From the IMG/VR virus record IMGVR_UViG_3300019458_000002, positions 107,714 through 171,713 of that record: a stretch of DNA of 64,000 nucleotides, one strand, 5' to 3'. The notes below the pieces were generated by a model. The model was not told where the DNA came from and searched no databases. It worked only from the letters and a program-made list of their open reading frames with translations. This DNA is from a virus. The position numbers and the translations under genes were made by a program. This document shows positions 15,978-25,270 of the stretch, in pieces (the first letter of the stretch is position 1; each line of letters starts with the position of its first letter).

Positions 15978-18900
15978 GTGCCCAATTTTAAGCAATTTCC
16001 GACCTGCCACTGTCATCCTCAGTCCTTAGATAGCGCTTCCACTCCAAAAGCCTTTGCTCAAAGGGAGGTGGAACTTGGCTCAGGGACCCTCACAGTAACA
16101 GACCATGGGTCTCTTGCTGCTGTTCGTGAGGTTTATGACCTAGCCAAGAAAAATGGCCTAATAGCAATCCCTGGCCTCGAAGGCTATTTTCGGGATGACG
16201 ATTGTCCTATCCTCCTTGCAAATGGAGTCAGTAAGAACGCTGAAGGTACGCTTGCAGACTACTGCAAGTACTTTCATATTACCCTTCACTTCCTAGACCA
16301 ACCGGCCTTTGAGTGCGGGGTTCGACTGCTTTCCAAAGCTGAGGAACGTGCCGAGCGCCATGGCTCAGAGAGAAAGCCTCTTTTTAACTGGGATAATCTA
16401 GAGGAGCTTGGAAGCTACAACGTAACAGCAACATCTAGTTGCTTGGTTGGTATGGTGCAAAGACATCTAGTTGCCCAAAACAACTTCAAGATGGCCAAGC
16501 TGTATTTTGATAGGCTTAATGCCATTTTCAAGCCAGGTAACTTCTACACAGAAGTCTTTCCCCATGTCTGTGACCGCAACTGGGTGCAGGCGGTGTTCGT
16601 AACTCTTGAAGATGGAACCAAGATAAAGTACGGAGCAACAAAGAAGCTTCGAACAAATGCCTCCGACGAAATCCCTGCCGAAGACCTAGCTAAGGCCTTT
16701 GGTAAAAAAGGGGAGAAGCACGAGGTTCTGCTAGCGGTTAAAAACTATCAAACCTGGTCAGATTATCCTGAGCCACAGAAGATTACTAAGGTTGAGCACA
16801 TCGAAGACTTCATTGTGAATGAATGTAGACCATGGGCAGAGGATGGAGACATTCAGAAGGGTGCTAACCATGCTGTACTACATCTAGCAAAGCAGGCAGG
16901 CACTTCAATCCTGATTGGAGACGACTCTCACTTTGCTCACCCTGAAGACAAGATTGTTCAAGATGTGCGCCTTTCACAGGGCGGCAGCTGGAGGTTTTCA
17001 ACTTCCTATCACCGTTTGTCCTCAGAAGAGGCATTTGGGTATTTCAGTTCTAAAATGGATATCAGCGCAAGTCAGTTTATGTCTTGGGTTGATAACGCCT
17101 CAGAGTGGGCATCACGATTTAAGGACTTCAAATTCGATAGCAAGCCAAGTCTGCCTACCAAGTTCTATCCCTCAAACACGCTCAAGCACATGGGCTCTCT
17201 TATTGAGAGTCATGGGCGTATGCAGTGGAACAAGCCAGAGTATGTTCAGCGTCTACAAACAGAAATTGAGCTTCTACACCGCAACGGAACAATTGACTTG
17301 CTTCCATACTTCTTTCTAGCAGAAGAGTCCTTGGCTCTCTATCAAAATGAGAGAGTCTTGACTGGTCCAGGCAGAGGTTCTGCAGCTGGTTTGCTTATGG
17401 CTTACCTGTTGGGTATTACTCACGTAGACCCTCTGAAATACGACCTATCTCTAGACAGATTTCTAACTCTTGACCGTGTTAAGTCTGGCAAACTTCCCGA
17501 CATAGATATGGACTTTCCTGACCGAGAACTACTTCTAACCTGGCTAGATAAGAGATTCGGAGACCACTACGCACAAATTAGCGTAGACAGCACACTTCGA
17601 CTCAAGATGGCAGTACGCGACGTTGCAAGGCTACGCCATGGAGAAGTGACAGGGCACATTCACTCTCTTTGCGGGAAGTTCATGATGCCTCCACAGGGCG
17701 TTACAGACCTTAACTTCATCATGGGCTATGATACCGATGACGGTAACCATGTCGTAGGTTCTATTGAATATGACCCAGCGTTAAAGGAATATGTTAATGC
17801 GTACTCTCAAGACTGGGAGGTAGTGAAGAAGTGCCTTGGCCTACCTAGACAGAAGGGAAGACACGCATCTGCATTCGTGGTAGCAAACAAACCTATTGGT
17901 GAATTCATACCCCTGACTGAGGTAAGCGGGGTCAAGGTTACTCAATTTACGGCCAAAAGCGTAGAAGCTGCAGGCGGCATAAAGATGGACTTCCTGGTGG
18001 TCAACACATTGAAGGATATCTCGGCCTGCATCAGATTAATCCAGGAAAGGCATATCCAAACTAACATTCCCGACATGGTCCTTGATGGAGTCCTAGTTCC
18101 TTCATTCCGTCTCATTCCAGCGGCCCCAGGTAACCCAAGGTTAGTTGATATCTATGACCTTCCTGAAGACCAGAGTGTGTTCAAGGATGTGGCTGAGGGT
18201 CGCACAGAGACGGTGTTTCAATTTAATACACCTGGAGCAGTCCAGTGGCTAAACCAATTCAATTACGAGAAGGAAAACGGCAACAAAGCAATTGATTCAA
18301 TTCTAGAAATGGCAATATTCACAGCACTAGACCGACCTGGTCCCCTAGATATGTTTGTGAACAACCCAGACCAAAAGAACAAGAAACATAATATGTTGGT
18401 TGAGTATGCAAGGCGTGTGCGCGGTGAAACCCCTAGCACTGAAGTGCTACCGTTCTTTGATGAGCTATTGCCTGAAACCAAGGGCATCATGTGCTTTCAG
18501 GAACAATTGCAGAAGTGCTATCAGTACCTAACTGGATGCACAGGCGCCCAAGCAGAAGAGTTTCGGTCGGATGTGGCTAAGAAGCTCAAAGCAAAAGTAG
18601 AGAAGGCATACACCTTCTTTATTGACAGAGCCACACAGAAGATTGGCGAAGAAAGTGCCAAGGCAGTCTGGGAGGCGTTTATTACCTGGGCAGAGTACGG
18701 ATTCAATAAGTCACATGCAGTATCTTATGCCTTCATGGCATATGCCTGTGCCTACCTTAAGCATCACTATCCCCTGGAATGGTGGTGCTCAGTTCTGAAG
18801 AACGCAAACAAGACAGATATCAATGAAAAATTTTGGAAATATTGCAGCAAGTACATAGAGCTACCAGACGTAAAGCTCTCTGGAGAGAATTTTGAAATCC

Positions 18901-19871
18901 AAGGAGACAAAATACGAGCGCCCATTAGTCTCCTCCATGGTGTAGGAGAGAAAGCTCTTGAGCAATTATATAAGGGGCTGCCATATACGGATATTACGGA
19001 CTTCTGTCAGAAGATTCAGAAGCACAAGAAAGACGGCGCCGTTGCCGTCATGAAGAAGAAAAAGAAGAAGGATAAGAAGACTGGCGTCGAGACTATAACG
19101 GAAGTTCCAGGTGAAAAACTAGCTCACAATGCCCTTAATAGACGAGTTATATATGGACTGATTCTTTCTGGGGCTATGGATAGCCTATTCCCGGTCTCTC
19201 TTGTGAACTCAATGGGAGAAACAGAGACGCTATCTACAGCAGACTTTTTCTTTGAGTACGAGAAGGCTATTGCTGAGGCTACCGGCAAGAAGATGGAAGC
19301 AGTTAACAGCAAGTACGTACAAATCAATCCTCTGACTCGCTATCAAATGCGCAAGTCAGTGCTCCCTGCTTATAGTGAGAACATTATCCCTTATGTAACA
19401 AATCCTGATAACAACGTTGTTTCAAAGGGCAAGATTCTTCCTATGGTTGTATGGGGCGGCGACAAGATTCCGGTCATAACTCTAGACCAGTTCATGAAGG
19501 TTGATAGTAAGGAAATTATTCCAAGCCCCATCACTGTAGCGGTGCCATGTTTTATTGAAGACAGCAAGTACTTTGAATTCGTAAAGAAAGACAGTAAGGG
19601 CAAAGATAAAAAGAAGCAGGGCTGTGAGTTTAACATCGACTTCGAAGGCGCTAAGCTGAAAATTATGGCTTGGCAACATATGGAGAAAGATGGCAACTAT
19701 GGTCGTTACATTGCGCATCCATTGCCTGAAATCTTCAAGGAAAAATTGGTCGGTTCCATTGTGCTTTTGATTTGTACAAAGGAAAAAGAAGGTAAGGCAT
19801 TCACAGCTGATGACCTAATCATGGTTCAAAAGGCTATTTCAGAAGAGAAGGAAAAAGATGATGAAGCTTAA
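15978..19871 (+). CDS. dnaE-like: DNA polymerase III alpha-subunit-like (C-family) replicative polymerase
   Basis: 1297 residues. It starts with a PHP domain (CHCHPQSLDSA at about 10, VTDHG at about 41). The palm follows: GPGRGSAAGLLMAYLLGITH (about 465), then PDIDMDFPD (about 507), holding two catalytic Asp residues. IKMDFLVVNTL (about 670) holds the probable third. HASAF and the finger region are present. Phages normally use A- or B-family polymerases, so a full DnaE is notable. GTG is used because PHP residues begin just after it. No clamp, clamp loader or proofreading exonuclease gene is seen in the window; the PHP domain might proofread. Confidence 0.92.
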   Translation: MPNFKQFPTCHCHPQSLDSASTPKAFAQREVELGSGTLTVTDHGSLAAVREVYDLAKKNGLIAIPGLEGYFRDDDCPILLANGVSKNAEGTLADYCKYFHITLHFLDQPAFECGVRLLSKAEERAERHGSERKPLFNWDNLEELGSYNVTATSSCLVGMVQRHLVAQNNFKMAKLYFDRLNAIFKPGNFYTEVFPHVCDRNWVQAVFVTLEDGTKIKYGATKKLRTNASDEIPAEDLAKAFGKKGEKHEVLLAVKNYQTWSDYPEPQKITKVEHIEDFIVNECRPWAEDGDIQKGANHAVLHLAKQAGTSILIGDDSHFAHPEDKIVQDVRLSQGGSWRFSTSYHRLSSEEAFGYFSSKMDISASQFMSWVDNASEWASRFKDFKFDSKPSLPTKFYPSNTLKHMGSLIESHGRMQWNKPEYVQRLQTEIELLHRNGTIDLLPYFFLAEESLALYQNERVLTGPGRGSAAGLLMAYLLGITHVDPLKYDLSLDRFLTLDRVKSGKLPDIDMDFPDRELLLTWLDKRFGDHYAQISVDSTLRLKMAVRDVARLRHGEVTGHIHSLCGKFMMPPQGVTDLNFIMGYDTDDGNHVVGSIEYDPALKEYVNAYSQDWEVVKKCLGLPRQKGRHASAFVVANKPIGEFIPLTEVSGVKVTQFTAKSVEAAGGIKMDFLVVNTLKDISACIRLIQERHIQTNIPDMVLDGVLVPSFRLIPAAPGNPRLVDIYDLPEDQSVFKDVAEGRTETVFQFNTPGAVQWLNQFNYEKENGNKAIDSILEMAIFTALDRPGPLDMFVNNPDQKNKKHNMLVEYARRVRGETPSTEVLPFFDELLPETKGIMCFQEQLQKCYQYLTGCTGAQAEEFRSDVAKKLKAKVEKAYTFFIDRATQKIGEESAKAVWEAFITWAEYGFNKSHAVSYAFMAYACAYLKHHYPLEWWCSVLKNANKTDINEKFWKYCSKYIELPDVKLSGENFEIQGDKIRAPISLLHGVGEKALEQLYKGLPYTDITDFCQKIQKHKKDGAVAVMKKKKKKDKKTGVETITEVPGEKLAHNALNRRVIYGLILSGAMDSLFPVSLVNSMGETETLSTADFFFEYEKAIAEATGKKMEAVNSKYVQINPLTRYQMRKSVLPAYSENIIPYVTNPDNNVVSKGKILPMVVWGGDKIPVITLDQFMKVDSKEIIPSPITVAVPCFIEDSKYFEFVKKDSKGKDKKKQGCEFNIDFEGAKLKIMAWQHMEKDGNYGRYIAHPLPEIFKEKLVGSIVLLICTKEKEGKAFTADDLIMVQKAISEEKEKDDEA

Positions 19872-20604
19872 TGAATTACTGACAGAATGGCACCAGTGCG
19901 CAAACCTCATAGCTAGAGAAAACGAGGCTATTCCGCCAGCCACAAGGTCAGGTATTTTGGCCTCTATTAACCAGGCGAAAGAACGAGCAAAAGTGCTTCA
20001 AAATGAGTACAAACGCATTATTTTGAGTGATAGCGTCGCAATCTTTCTAGATGGAGACAGGAACAAGGTATCTGAGTTTCTGTATGTGACTGAGGAGTCA
20101 TATCCTGGTGACATTCTCCTGGTAGACGCAAACTGCCTCTACGATAGACTAGCTGAGTCAATAAAGTTCGTTGTTGACCAAAGGCTTGAAATCGGTTCTG
20201 GGCAGCTATACACCGTCTTCCAAGCACTTAAGGACGCCTGCAAAGAAGCCCAGTATGAAAAGGAATTGCAACATCCAGACCCTCAAACAGTTCGAACCGC
20301 TATTGACTTTGGTGAATTAGTATGCTATACTCGCGACTTGGTTCAGAAGCCAAACGGCATTCAGCCCAGCGTAGCTTACGTTCGACTCCAGATTGCGCTG
20401 GCCGCATTTAATGCAGACTTTGCTGGCTCCACTGTACCTGTGGTGCTGTATAACATCAATGAAAACGAAAAGGAAGGACTTAGAAGTATTTTCACAGAAA
20501 ATGGAACACTAGATTTAACACTAATAGAAGACCAATTAATCACAAAAGAATACATTTCAACTCAATTCAAAACTGTCAAAAAGAACTTACAAGGAAAGCA
20601 ATAA
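19858..20604 (+). CDS. Hypothetical protein of the replication block
   Basis: 248 residues from an ATG with AAGGAAAAAG upstream (ATG ATG; the second is also possible). It overlaps the polymerase stop by 14 bases. Mostly helical with a central SDSVAIFLDGDRNKVSEFLY segment. No motif recognised. It lies between polymerase and the probable ssDNA-binding protein, so a replication accessory role is plausible. An internal promoter-like sequence is embedded at 20303-20331. Confidence 0.6.
   Translation: MMKLNELLTEWHQCANLIARENEAIPPATRSGILASINQAKERAKVLQNEYKRIILSDSVAIFLDGDRNKVSEFLYVTEESYPGDILLVDANCLYDRLAESIKFVVDQRLEIGSGQLYTVFQALKDACKEAQYEKELQHPDPQTVRTAIDFGELVCYTRDLVQKPNGIQPSVAYVRLQIALAAFNADFAGSTVPVVLYNINENEKEGLRSIFTENGTLDLTLIEDQLITKEYISTQFKTVKKNLQGKQ
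20303..20331 (+). promoter_or_regulatory. Internal promoter-like sequence
   Basis: TTGACT (20303-20308), a 17-base spacer and TATACT (20326-20331) preceded by GC, as in the promoters at 2943 and 15941. It could drive the abundant ssDNA-binding protein gene at 20606. An in-frame TTG at 20338 is at the distance from the GCTAT box where other SD-less starts lie. It is within coding sequence, so may be chance. Confidence 0.4.
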
Positions 20605-20605
20605 T

Positions 20606-21646
20606 ATGGAAAATACATTCGGAAAGTCACGATACGATTCAGGGAGCGCATTCAAGAAGCGCCAGACACTTAAGCCCGGTTCAAACGTTCGCAGGGTTCT
20701 ACCTGCCTTCGGGTCGCTTGCAGCAAGCGGTAAGTGGTCACAATGGGTGTCCCAGCACTTCGGCTGGAATGGTTTAAACAAGAACAACCCCGACAAGCCT
20801 ATGCCACGCCCATTTCAGTGCGTCTTTCAGAAGAACTACAAGACCCAGCTTGTTCTGCAGGAATGCGATGCTTGCACGGAAATCGAAGTCAAGAAAGAGG
20901 AGCTAGAAGCTCTAGAAGCCTCTCTCAAGGCTAAGAAGGCAAGTCAGAAGCAGCTTGATGTCGAGCTTCAGCCTCTTAAGACTTGGCTCAAGGAACACAA
21001 CAAGGACAACAAGCACTATATCAACACTATGCTAGAGAACGGAGACTTTGAGCTAACGGCCATCTCCAATACCTGCATGACTCGTCTCAAGGAAGAGTTT
21101 AAGCGAGTGTCTCAGAAGTACGGTGTCGACCCCACAGATGTGGAGCAAGGTGTTTGGATTGACTTCAAGCGCATTATCCCACAGGGTGGTCAGTTACGGG
21201 ATGCAGATGACGTCCCATCTGTAGTCATGGAGATGGTTACTGTCAATGGCCAGAAGATGGAACAGCTGAAGCTAGCCCCTCTATCTGACGAAGTCCTGCG
21301 ACGCGCAGTTCAAGAATGTGTGGACCTATCAAAGCAGGTTACAATCATTACCCCAGAACAGGTCACGGCTATTGTGTCGTCTTCTGGTTCTCCCGAAGAA
21401 ATCGATGCAGTATTTGGTATGACCCAGAAAAATGTTGAGCAGTCTCCAGAACCAGTCAAGGTTGCTGAAGCAAGGGTTACGCCAGTAAAGGCTTCTACCG
21501 TCAAGGCGGTTTCAACTCCTCCAACGGTTCAGTATAAAGCTGAACCAAAGGTGGTAGCAGAAGCTGTAACAATGGCACCTGGGTCTCAAGATTCTGGCTC
21601 TGACACCTCTAAAGCAAGTCAGTTTGCTGCATTGTTTGGCGAGTAA
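20606..21646 (+). CDS. Probable single-stranded DNA-binding protein (gp32-like)
   Basis: 346 residues. The N-terminal third (RRVLPAFG, WSQWVSQHFGW, RPFQCVFQKNY, LQECDACTE) resembles the OB-fold core of T4 gp32-type proteins, with a Cys pair where gp32 holds zinc. A coiled-coil stretch (about 95-130) follows. The last 80 residues are a low-complexity Pro/Val/Ala linker ending in SQFAALFGE, like the flexible acidic tail with which SSBs contact partners. Its place just before recombinase, primase and helicase supports the call. AAGGA precedes the start. Confidence 0.6.
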   Translation: MENTFGKSRYDSGSAFKKRQTLKPGSNVRRVLPAFGSLAASGKWSQWVSQHFGWNGLNKNNPDKPMPRPFQCVFQKNYKTQLVLQECDACTEIEVKKEELEALEASLKAKKASQKQLDVELQPLKTWLKEHNKDNKHYINTMLENGDFELTAISNTCMTRLKEEFKRVSQKYGVDPTDVEQGVWIDFKRIIPQGGQLRDADDVPSVVMEMVTVNGQKMEQLKLAPLSDEVLRRAVQECVDLSKQVTIITPEQVTAIVSSSGSPEEIDAVFGMTQKNVEQSPEPVKVAEARVTPVKASTVKAVSTPPTVQYKAEPKVVAEAVTMAPGSQDSGSDTSKASQFAALFGE

Positions 21647-21656
21647 TTAAATAGGT

Positions 21657-21729
21657 TTGGTGCGGAGCCGATGAGTCGGCTTGCAGGTACGTTTTCTGAT
21701 ATGTGTTTGTTCATTACCTGACGCACCAA
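21657..21729 (+). ncRNA. Three-way-junction structured RNA candidate
   Basis: The gap after the SSB gene folds into an 8-bp closing stem (21657-21664 with 21722-21729), a perfect 6-bp hairpin with a TGAG loop (21666-21671 with 21676-21681) and a 6-bp arm (21684-21689 with 21715-21720). It is followed by TTTCTTT and, 10 bases on, by an ATG with no Shine-Dalgarno site. It could be a terminator, a processing signal or a translation control element for the next gene. It is not a tRNA: no T-arm. Confidence 0.5.
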
Positions 21730-21739
21730 TTTCTTTATC

Positions 21740-22303
21740 ATGATTCTTCAAAAAGACTTGATTAGGTGCCCAAGTGGTACCCCAGGCAATCCAGCAATAG
21801 AGATTAGCCTAGGTAAGATTCTTCAGGCTGAAGCAAGACAGATGGAGGTTGCTGCTGTAACCCCTCAGAAAGCGCCTGAACTATTGCAAGCATTCAACAA
21901 AGCATGGTCAGACCTTCATAAAATGATGACGGTAATGACTTATGAAAAAAATGTAGCTGAGAAGAATGCCAACAAAAGGAAGGCAGTCGTTCTCCTAGAG
22001 ATTGCTCCCAAAAAGTTGGAGGAGGCTGGTCTAAATTCTTCTGTAGACCATCGTGAAGCTGTACTTGCGTTAGATACTGAGTACCAGGAAGCCCTTGAGG
22101 TTGTAAACCAGATTGGGTGCCTTGTCGAGTATATAAAGGGTAAGCTAAAGAGCTTCGAAAACTCCTTCACGTCTGTGAAGAAAATTATGGGAGAAGATGC
22201 ATACAATATGCAAGGTCAAAGTGGACCAGTATATGGTGGAATTGACGAAGATACAGAAGTTGGAAAAACAGAATATACAGGATTCGGAAGGTCAAAATAC
22301 TAA
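21740..22303 (+). CDS. Hypothetical coiled-coil protein upstream of RecA
   Basis: 187 residues, mostly helix (PELLQAFNKAWSDLHKMM; YQEALEVVNQIGCLVEYIKG), with a flexible Gly-rich tail ending TGFGRSKY. The ATG at 21740 has no Shine-Dalgarno sequence but lies 10 bases after a predicted RNA structure. The stop overlaps the RecA-like start. Possibly a recombination mediator (T4 UvsY-like position), but no sequence motif shows this. Confidence 0.5.
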   Translation: MILQKDLIRCPSGTPGNPAIEISLGKILQAEARQMEVAAVTPQKAPELLQAFNKAWSDLHKMMTVMTYEKNVAEKNANKRKAVVLLEIAPKKLEEAGLNSSVDHREAVLALDTEYQEALEVVNQIGCLVEYIKGKLKSFENSFTSVKKIMGEDAYNMQGQSGPVYGGIDEDTEVGKTEYTGFGRSKY

Positions 22304-23400
22304 TGGCAAAAAACTGGCTAACAAAACTAAATAACTTAGAAGGTGCAGTCATTGATGACTACAATCCCTATAATCACGTACTACAGAGCCCGAGCCCGTC
22401 CCTGAACTTTACCTTCGGTAGAGGTCATGGTCTACCATTTGGATACACAGCAATTTTCTTTGGTCCTCCTGGAGGCGGCAAATCTGTTGTAGCCAATTCT
22501 ATGATTGGCCAGCTTCATAGTGATGACCCAGAAGCAATTGCAGTAAAGTTTAATACTGAGTTTCGAGAGAAAATTCAGCTTACTCCAGAACAAATGAAAC
22601 TCATGGGTATCGATAGAGAGCGTTACGTACCTTACGAGACCAATGACCCAGTACTTATCTTTGACCGTATCAACAACGATATCAATGCTATGTGCCAGGA
22701 AGGTGCGCCTATCAAGCTCATTATCATCGACTCCATCAATAGCATTGTAGGTCGTCGAACCATGAACGCAGACTCTCTTGGGGTCCAACAGATTGGAGAC
22801 CTTGCAGCTACATTGCAGGATGGCTTGAAGCAGATTCTTTCTACCATTCGCAATAACAAAATTGCTGTCATTCTTACTGCTCACATACGCGCAGAGATGG
22901 ACCAGCAGGAAATCAAGCGCCACAACACAGTCAAGATGGGCGCTGGTTACGGGGTCAAACACAATGCCGAGTACTTTGTGTACATTGAACAGAATCGCAA
23001 CAAAGATGGTCGCACAGACCTAATGGGCAACGAGTTTGTTGACGATAGTTGCCGAGACATCAATGATAACTCTGAAAAGACCGGACACAAGATTCGTGTT
23101 TGCATGAAGAAGTCTTCGGTAGGAGTTGCGGGACGTGTTGGTGAATTCACTTTCAATTACAACAAAGGTATCATTAATACTCACGAGGAGGTCTTCCTAT
23201 TGGGAGCCAACCGTGGTATAATTGAGAGAGTCAACAACATGACCTATGCCTTCAAAGATAAGAAATGGACTGGTAAGCAGTCCGTTCTGGAGGCAATCAG
23301 AACTGACACAGACCTGCAGAAAGCAATCCTCTCGGAACTAAAGCAGAGGGAAGCAAGCGGAGCCTTTGCAGCGGAGGATGTTGACGCAGAAGATGCGTAA
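22303..23400 (+). CDS. uvsX-like: RecA/UvsX-like recombinase
   Basis: 365 residues. Walker A GPPGGGKS (about 53-60), Walker B LIIIDSIN (about 145-152), then a DNA-binding loop region (GRRTMNADSLGVQQIGDLA) and AVILTAHIRAE. A C-terminal extension is acidic (AAEDVDAEDA), as in many RecA proteins. It forms filaments on ssDNA for strand exchange in recombination-dependent replication. Coupled by short overlaps to the coiled-coil gene before and primase after; AAGG lies before the start. Confidence 0.88.
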   Translation: MAKNWLTKLNNLEGAVIDDYNPYNHVLQSPSPSLNFTFGRGHGLPFGYTAIFFGPPGGGKSVVANSMIGQLHSDDPEAIAVKFNTEFREKIQLTPEQMKLMGIDRERYVPYETNDPVLIFDRINNDINAMCQEGAPIKLIIIDSINSIVGRRTMNADSLGVQQIGDLAATLQDGLKQILSTIRNNKIAVILTAHIRAEMDQQEIKRHNTVKMGAGYGVKHNAEYFVYIEQNRNKDGRTDLMGNEFVDDSCRDINDNSEKTGHKIRVCMKKSSVGVAGRVGEFTFNYNKGIINTHEEVFLLGANRGIIERVNNMTYAFKDKKWTGKQSVLEAIRTDTDLQKAILSELKQREASGAFAAEDVDAEDA

Positions 23401-24410
23401 TGCCTTTCAATCCACAAGCACTACATGACCTAGTTACGGATAGTGGGATTTCGTACAAAGAAAATCGAATCTCGTTCATCTTCAACTGCCCACGATGCTA
23501 CAAGCGAGATAAGCTGTACATTCGGAAAGAAGATGGAAGATTCATCTGTTGGTTCTGTGCTGACCGTGAAGGCTTTAGAGGCAAGCCAGAGTACGCTCTT
23601 TCGGAACTAATCTCGGAGTCCTACAAAGCTATTAAGTTAAAGCTATATGGAGATGATGTAGTTGAAGCCACGGTTCATTGGGAACCATTAATAAGAGACT
23701 TCTTTGGAGACGAAGACCCCATAGACGAAGAAGCCTTTGAGCCTGTCATGGTAAAGTGGCCAATTGGTTTCTTTCCTATTGACCATCCAAAATCTATAGC
23801 TGGAGCACAGTACCTTATTGAAGAGAGGGGGATTCCTATAGATATAGCAATGGAATATGGAATTATGTACGCGCCTGAATTCAAGCGTGTATATTTTCCT
23901 GTAGAACACAACGGAGTCCTGGTTGGATGGCAGGGCCGATATGTATCTTCAGCCACGTCTTTTTGGAATGAAAAGCAGGAGAGAAATGTAACCATCACCA
24001 AGATACTTTCTAGCGCCGGAATTCCTCGCTCAAATTGCGTAATGTTCTCAAATAGACTCCGTGGCGTCGACCACGCTGTCCTTGCAGAAGGACCCGTTGA
24101 CTCTATTAAGGCCCATCTATGCGGCGGGAATATTGCAACCATGGGAAAGGTTGTAACAGCTGAGCAAATTAACGTAATTCGAAATAGCGGCATCCACAAA
24201 ATCTATATGGGCCTAGACCCAGATGCTGCTGAGGAAGTAGGAAGACTAATTCGCTCCTATGAAGACATTGATTTCTACAATTTGAGACCACCAAAAGATA
24301 ACATCGACCTGGGAAAAATGTCTTTCGAGGAAGTGTTTGAGTTTTTCAAGTCAGCACCACCCATGAACAAAGGACACTTCTATGGTTACATAAAGGATTA
24401 CAGTAATTAA
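23400..24410 (+). CDS. DnaG-like primase
   Basis: 336 residues. An N-terminal zinc ribbon with CPRC (about 29-32) and CWFC (about 49-52), similar to the CHC2 domain of DnaG, is followed by a Toprim domain with the catalytic AEGPVDSIKAH (about 230) and LDPDAAEEVG (about 270) motifs. It would lay RNA primers for lagging-strand synthesis. It is smaller than DnaG (about 580 residues) and lacks a visible helicase-binding domain, typical of phage primases. The DnaB-like helicase gene is two genes downstream. Confidence 0.88.
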   Translation: MPFNPQALHDLVTDSGISYKENRISFIFNCPRCYKRDKLYIRKEDGRFICWFCADREGFRGKPEYALSELISESYKAIKLKLYGDDVVEATVHWEPLIRDFFGDEDPIDEEAFEPVMVKWPIGFFPIDHPKSIAGAQYLIEERGIPIDIAMEYGIMYAPEFKRVYFPVEHNGVLVGWQGRYVSSATSFWNEKQERNVTITKILSSAGIPRSNCVMFSNRLRGVDHAVLAEGPVDSIKAHLCGGNIATMGKVVTAEQINVIRNSGIHKIYMGLDPDAAEEVGRLIRSYEDIDFYNLRPPKDNIDLGKMSFEEVFEFFKSAPPMNKGHFYGYIKDYSN

Positions 24411-25270
24411 TGGAATACGACAAAGAAAGACAGTCTAAAACCAAAGCATTTTGTCAGTTACGGTCTTGGTTAGAGAGCACAAATATACCGTACACATCCG
24501 ATGGCTACACCATCACTATAAAGACTACTAAAGGTGAGTCACTGCTCATTAAGATTGAGGAGACTTCAGAGAACGGCATTAAGGTTGATGTCGATACTAT
24601 TAACAACAAAGACATCAAGAAAGCCCTTTCTCAGTTCTATCACATCACCGAGCTTGCAGGGTACGGCAGTCCATACCCGCTTATCCGTGGCGAGCATGTC
24701 AAGGGGTCATATAGAAAGACACCAGAATTAGTTTCATTCAGGCACAATGAGTTTCGGAGAGTCGGTAACCCTCCTACTCACAAGATTTTAGAATACAAGA
24801 AGGTATATACTTTGGCGGTGAGCCATTTTGCGGGTACCAACTTCTATAATTGCAAGAACTTGGGCATCGAGAAGGAAGACCTAGAGACCCATGCTAAGGT
24901 TTGGACATGTAACTACATAGGGCTGTATGAAGTGCAAGACCCAGCGCCAAACGAGAATGAAAAACGCCTGTACTCGTACATTCAGCAGAGGCTATATAAC
25001 CACCTCAAGATAATGCTGACCAAACAGAAGAACTGTGGCTCAAGAATCCAGACTGAAGAGCAGGAATTTTTTCCAATGCAAGACGTGGATGAGCAGCCCC
25101 AGCCCAAGGCCGTTGCTACGAAGGCTCTCAAAGAGAGGTTTAATAACCTGCCAGTAGAAACAAAAATTTCGATGCTTAATGAAGTTCTAGAAGACCCATT
25201 TATTCAAGAAGACACCAAGAAGGCGGCCATTCGAAAACTAACCAAGATTTCAAAAGAGGCGAGGGTATAA
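24410..25270 (+). CDS. Hypothetical protein between primase and helicase
   Basis: 286 residues, coupled by overlap to primase and adjacent to helicase. The N-terminal 80 residues form a strand-rich domain (GYTITIKTTKG, LLIKIEETSENGIKVDV). The C-terminal part is helical; CKNLGIEKEDLETHAKVW through RLYSYIQQRLYNHLKIML (about 150-200) faintly recalls a sigma region 2, but the match is weak. It might be a helicase loader or primosome protein by position. Function not assigned. Confidence 0.5.
   Translation: MEYDKERQSKTKAFCQLRSWLESTNIPYTSDGYTITIKTTKGESLLIKIEETSENGIKVDVDTINNKDIKKALSQFYHITELAGYGSPYPLIRGEHVKGSYRKTPELVSFRHNEFRRVGNPPTHKILEYKKVYTLAVSHFAGTNFYNCKNLGIEKEDLETHAKVWTCNYIGLYEVQDPAPNENEKRLYSYIQQRLYNHLKIMLTKQKNCGSRIQTEEQEFFPMQDVDEQPQPKAVATKALKERFNNLPVETKISMLNEVLEDPFIQEDTKKAAIRKLTKISKEARV

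Noticed and set aside
21657-21729. tRNA or hammerhead ribozyme reading of the three-way junction.
   Set aside because: The closing stem and first hairpin imitate acceptor and D-arm, but there is no T-arm with a TTCRANY loop. GATGAG resembles the hammerhead core, but no GAAA segment follows stem II.
24410-25270. Sigma-factor region 2 resemblance in the protein between primase and helicase.
   Set aside because: Only one helix pair is vaguely similar; the characteristic DLxQEGxxGLxxAxxKF pattern is absent. Kept as hypothetical.
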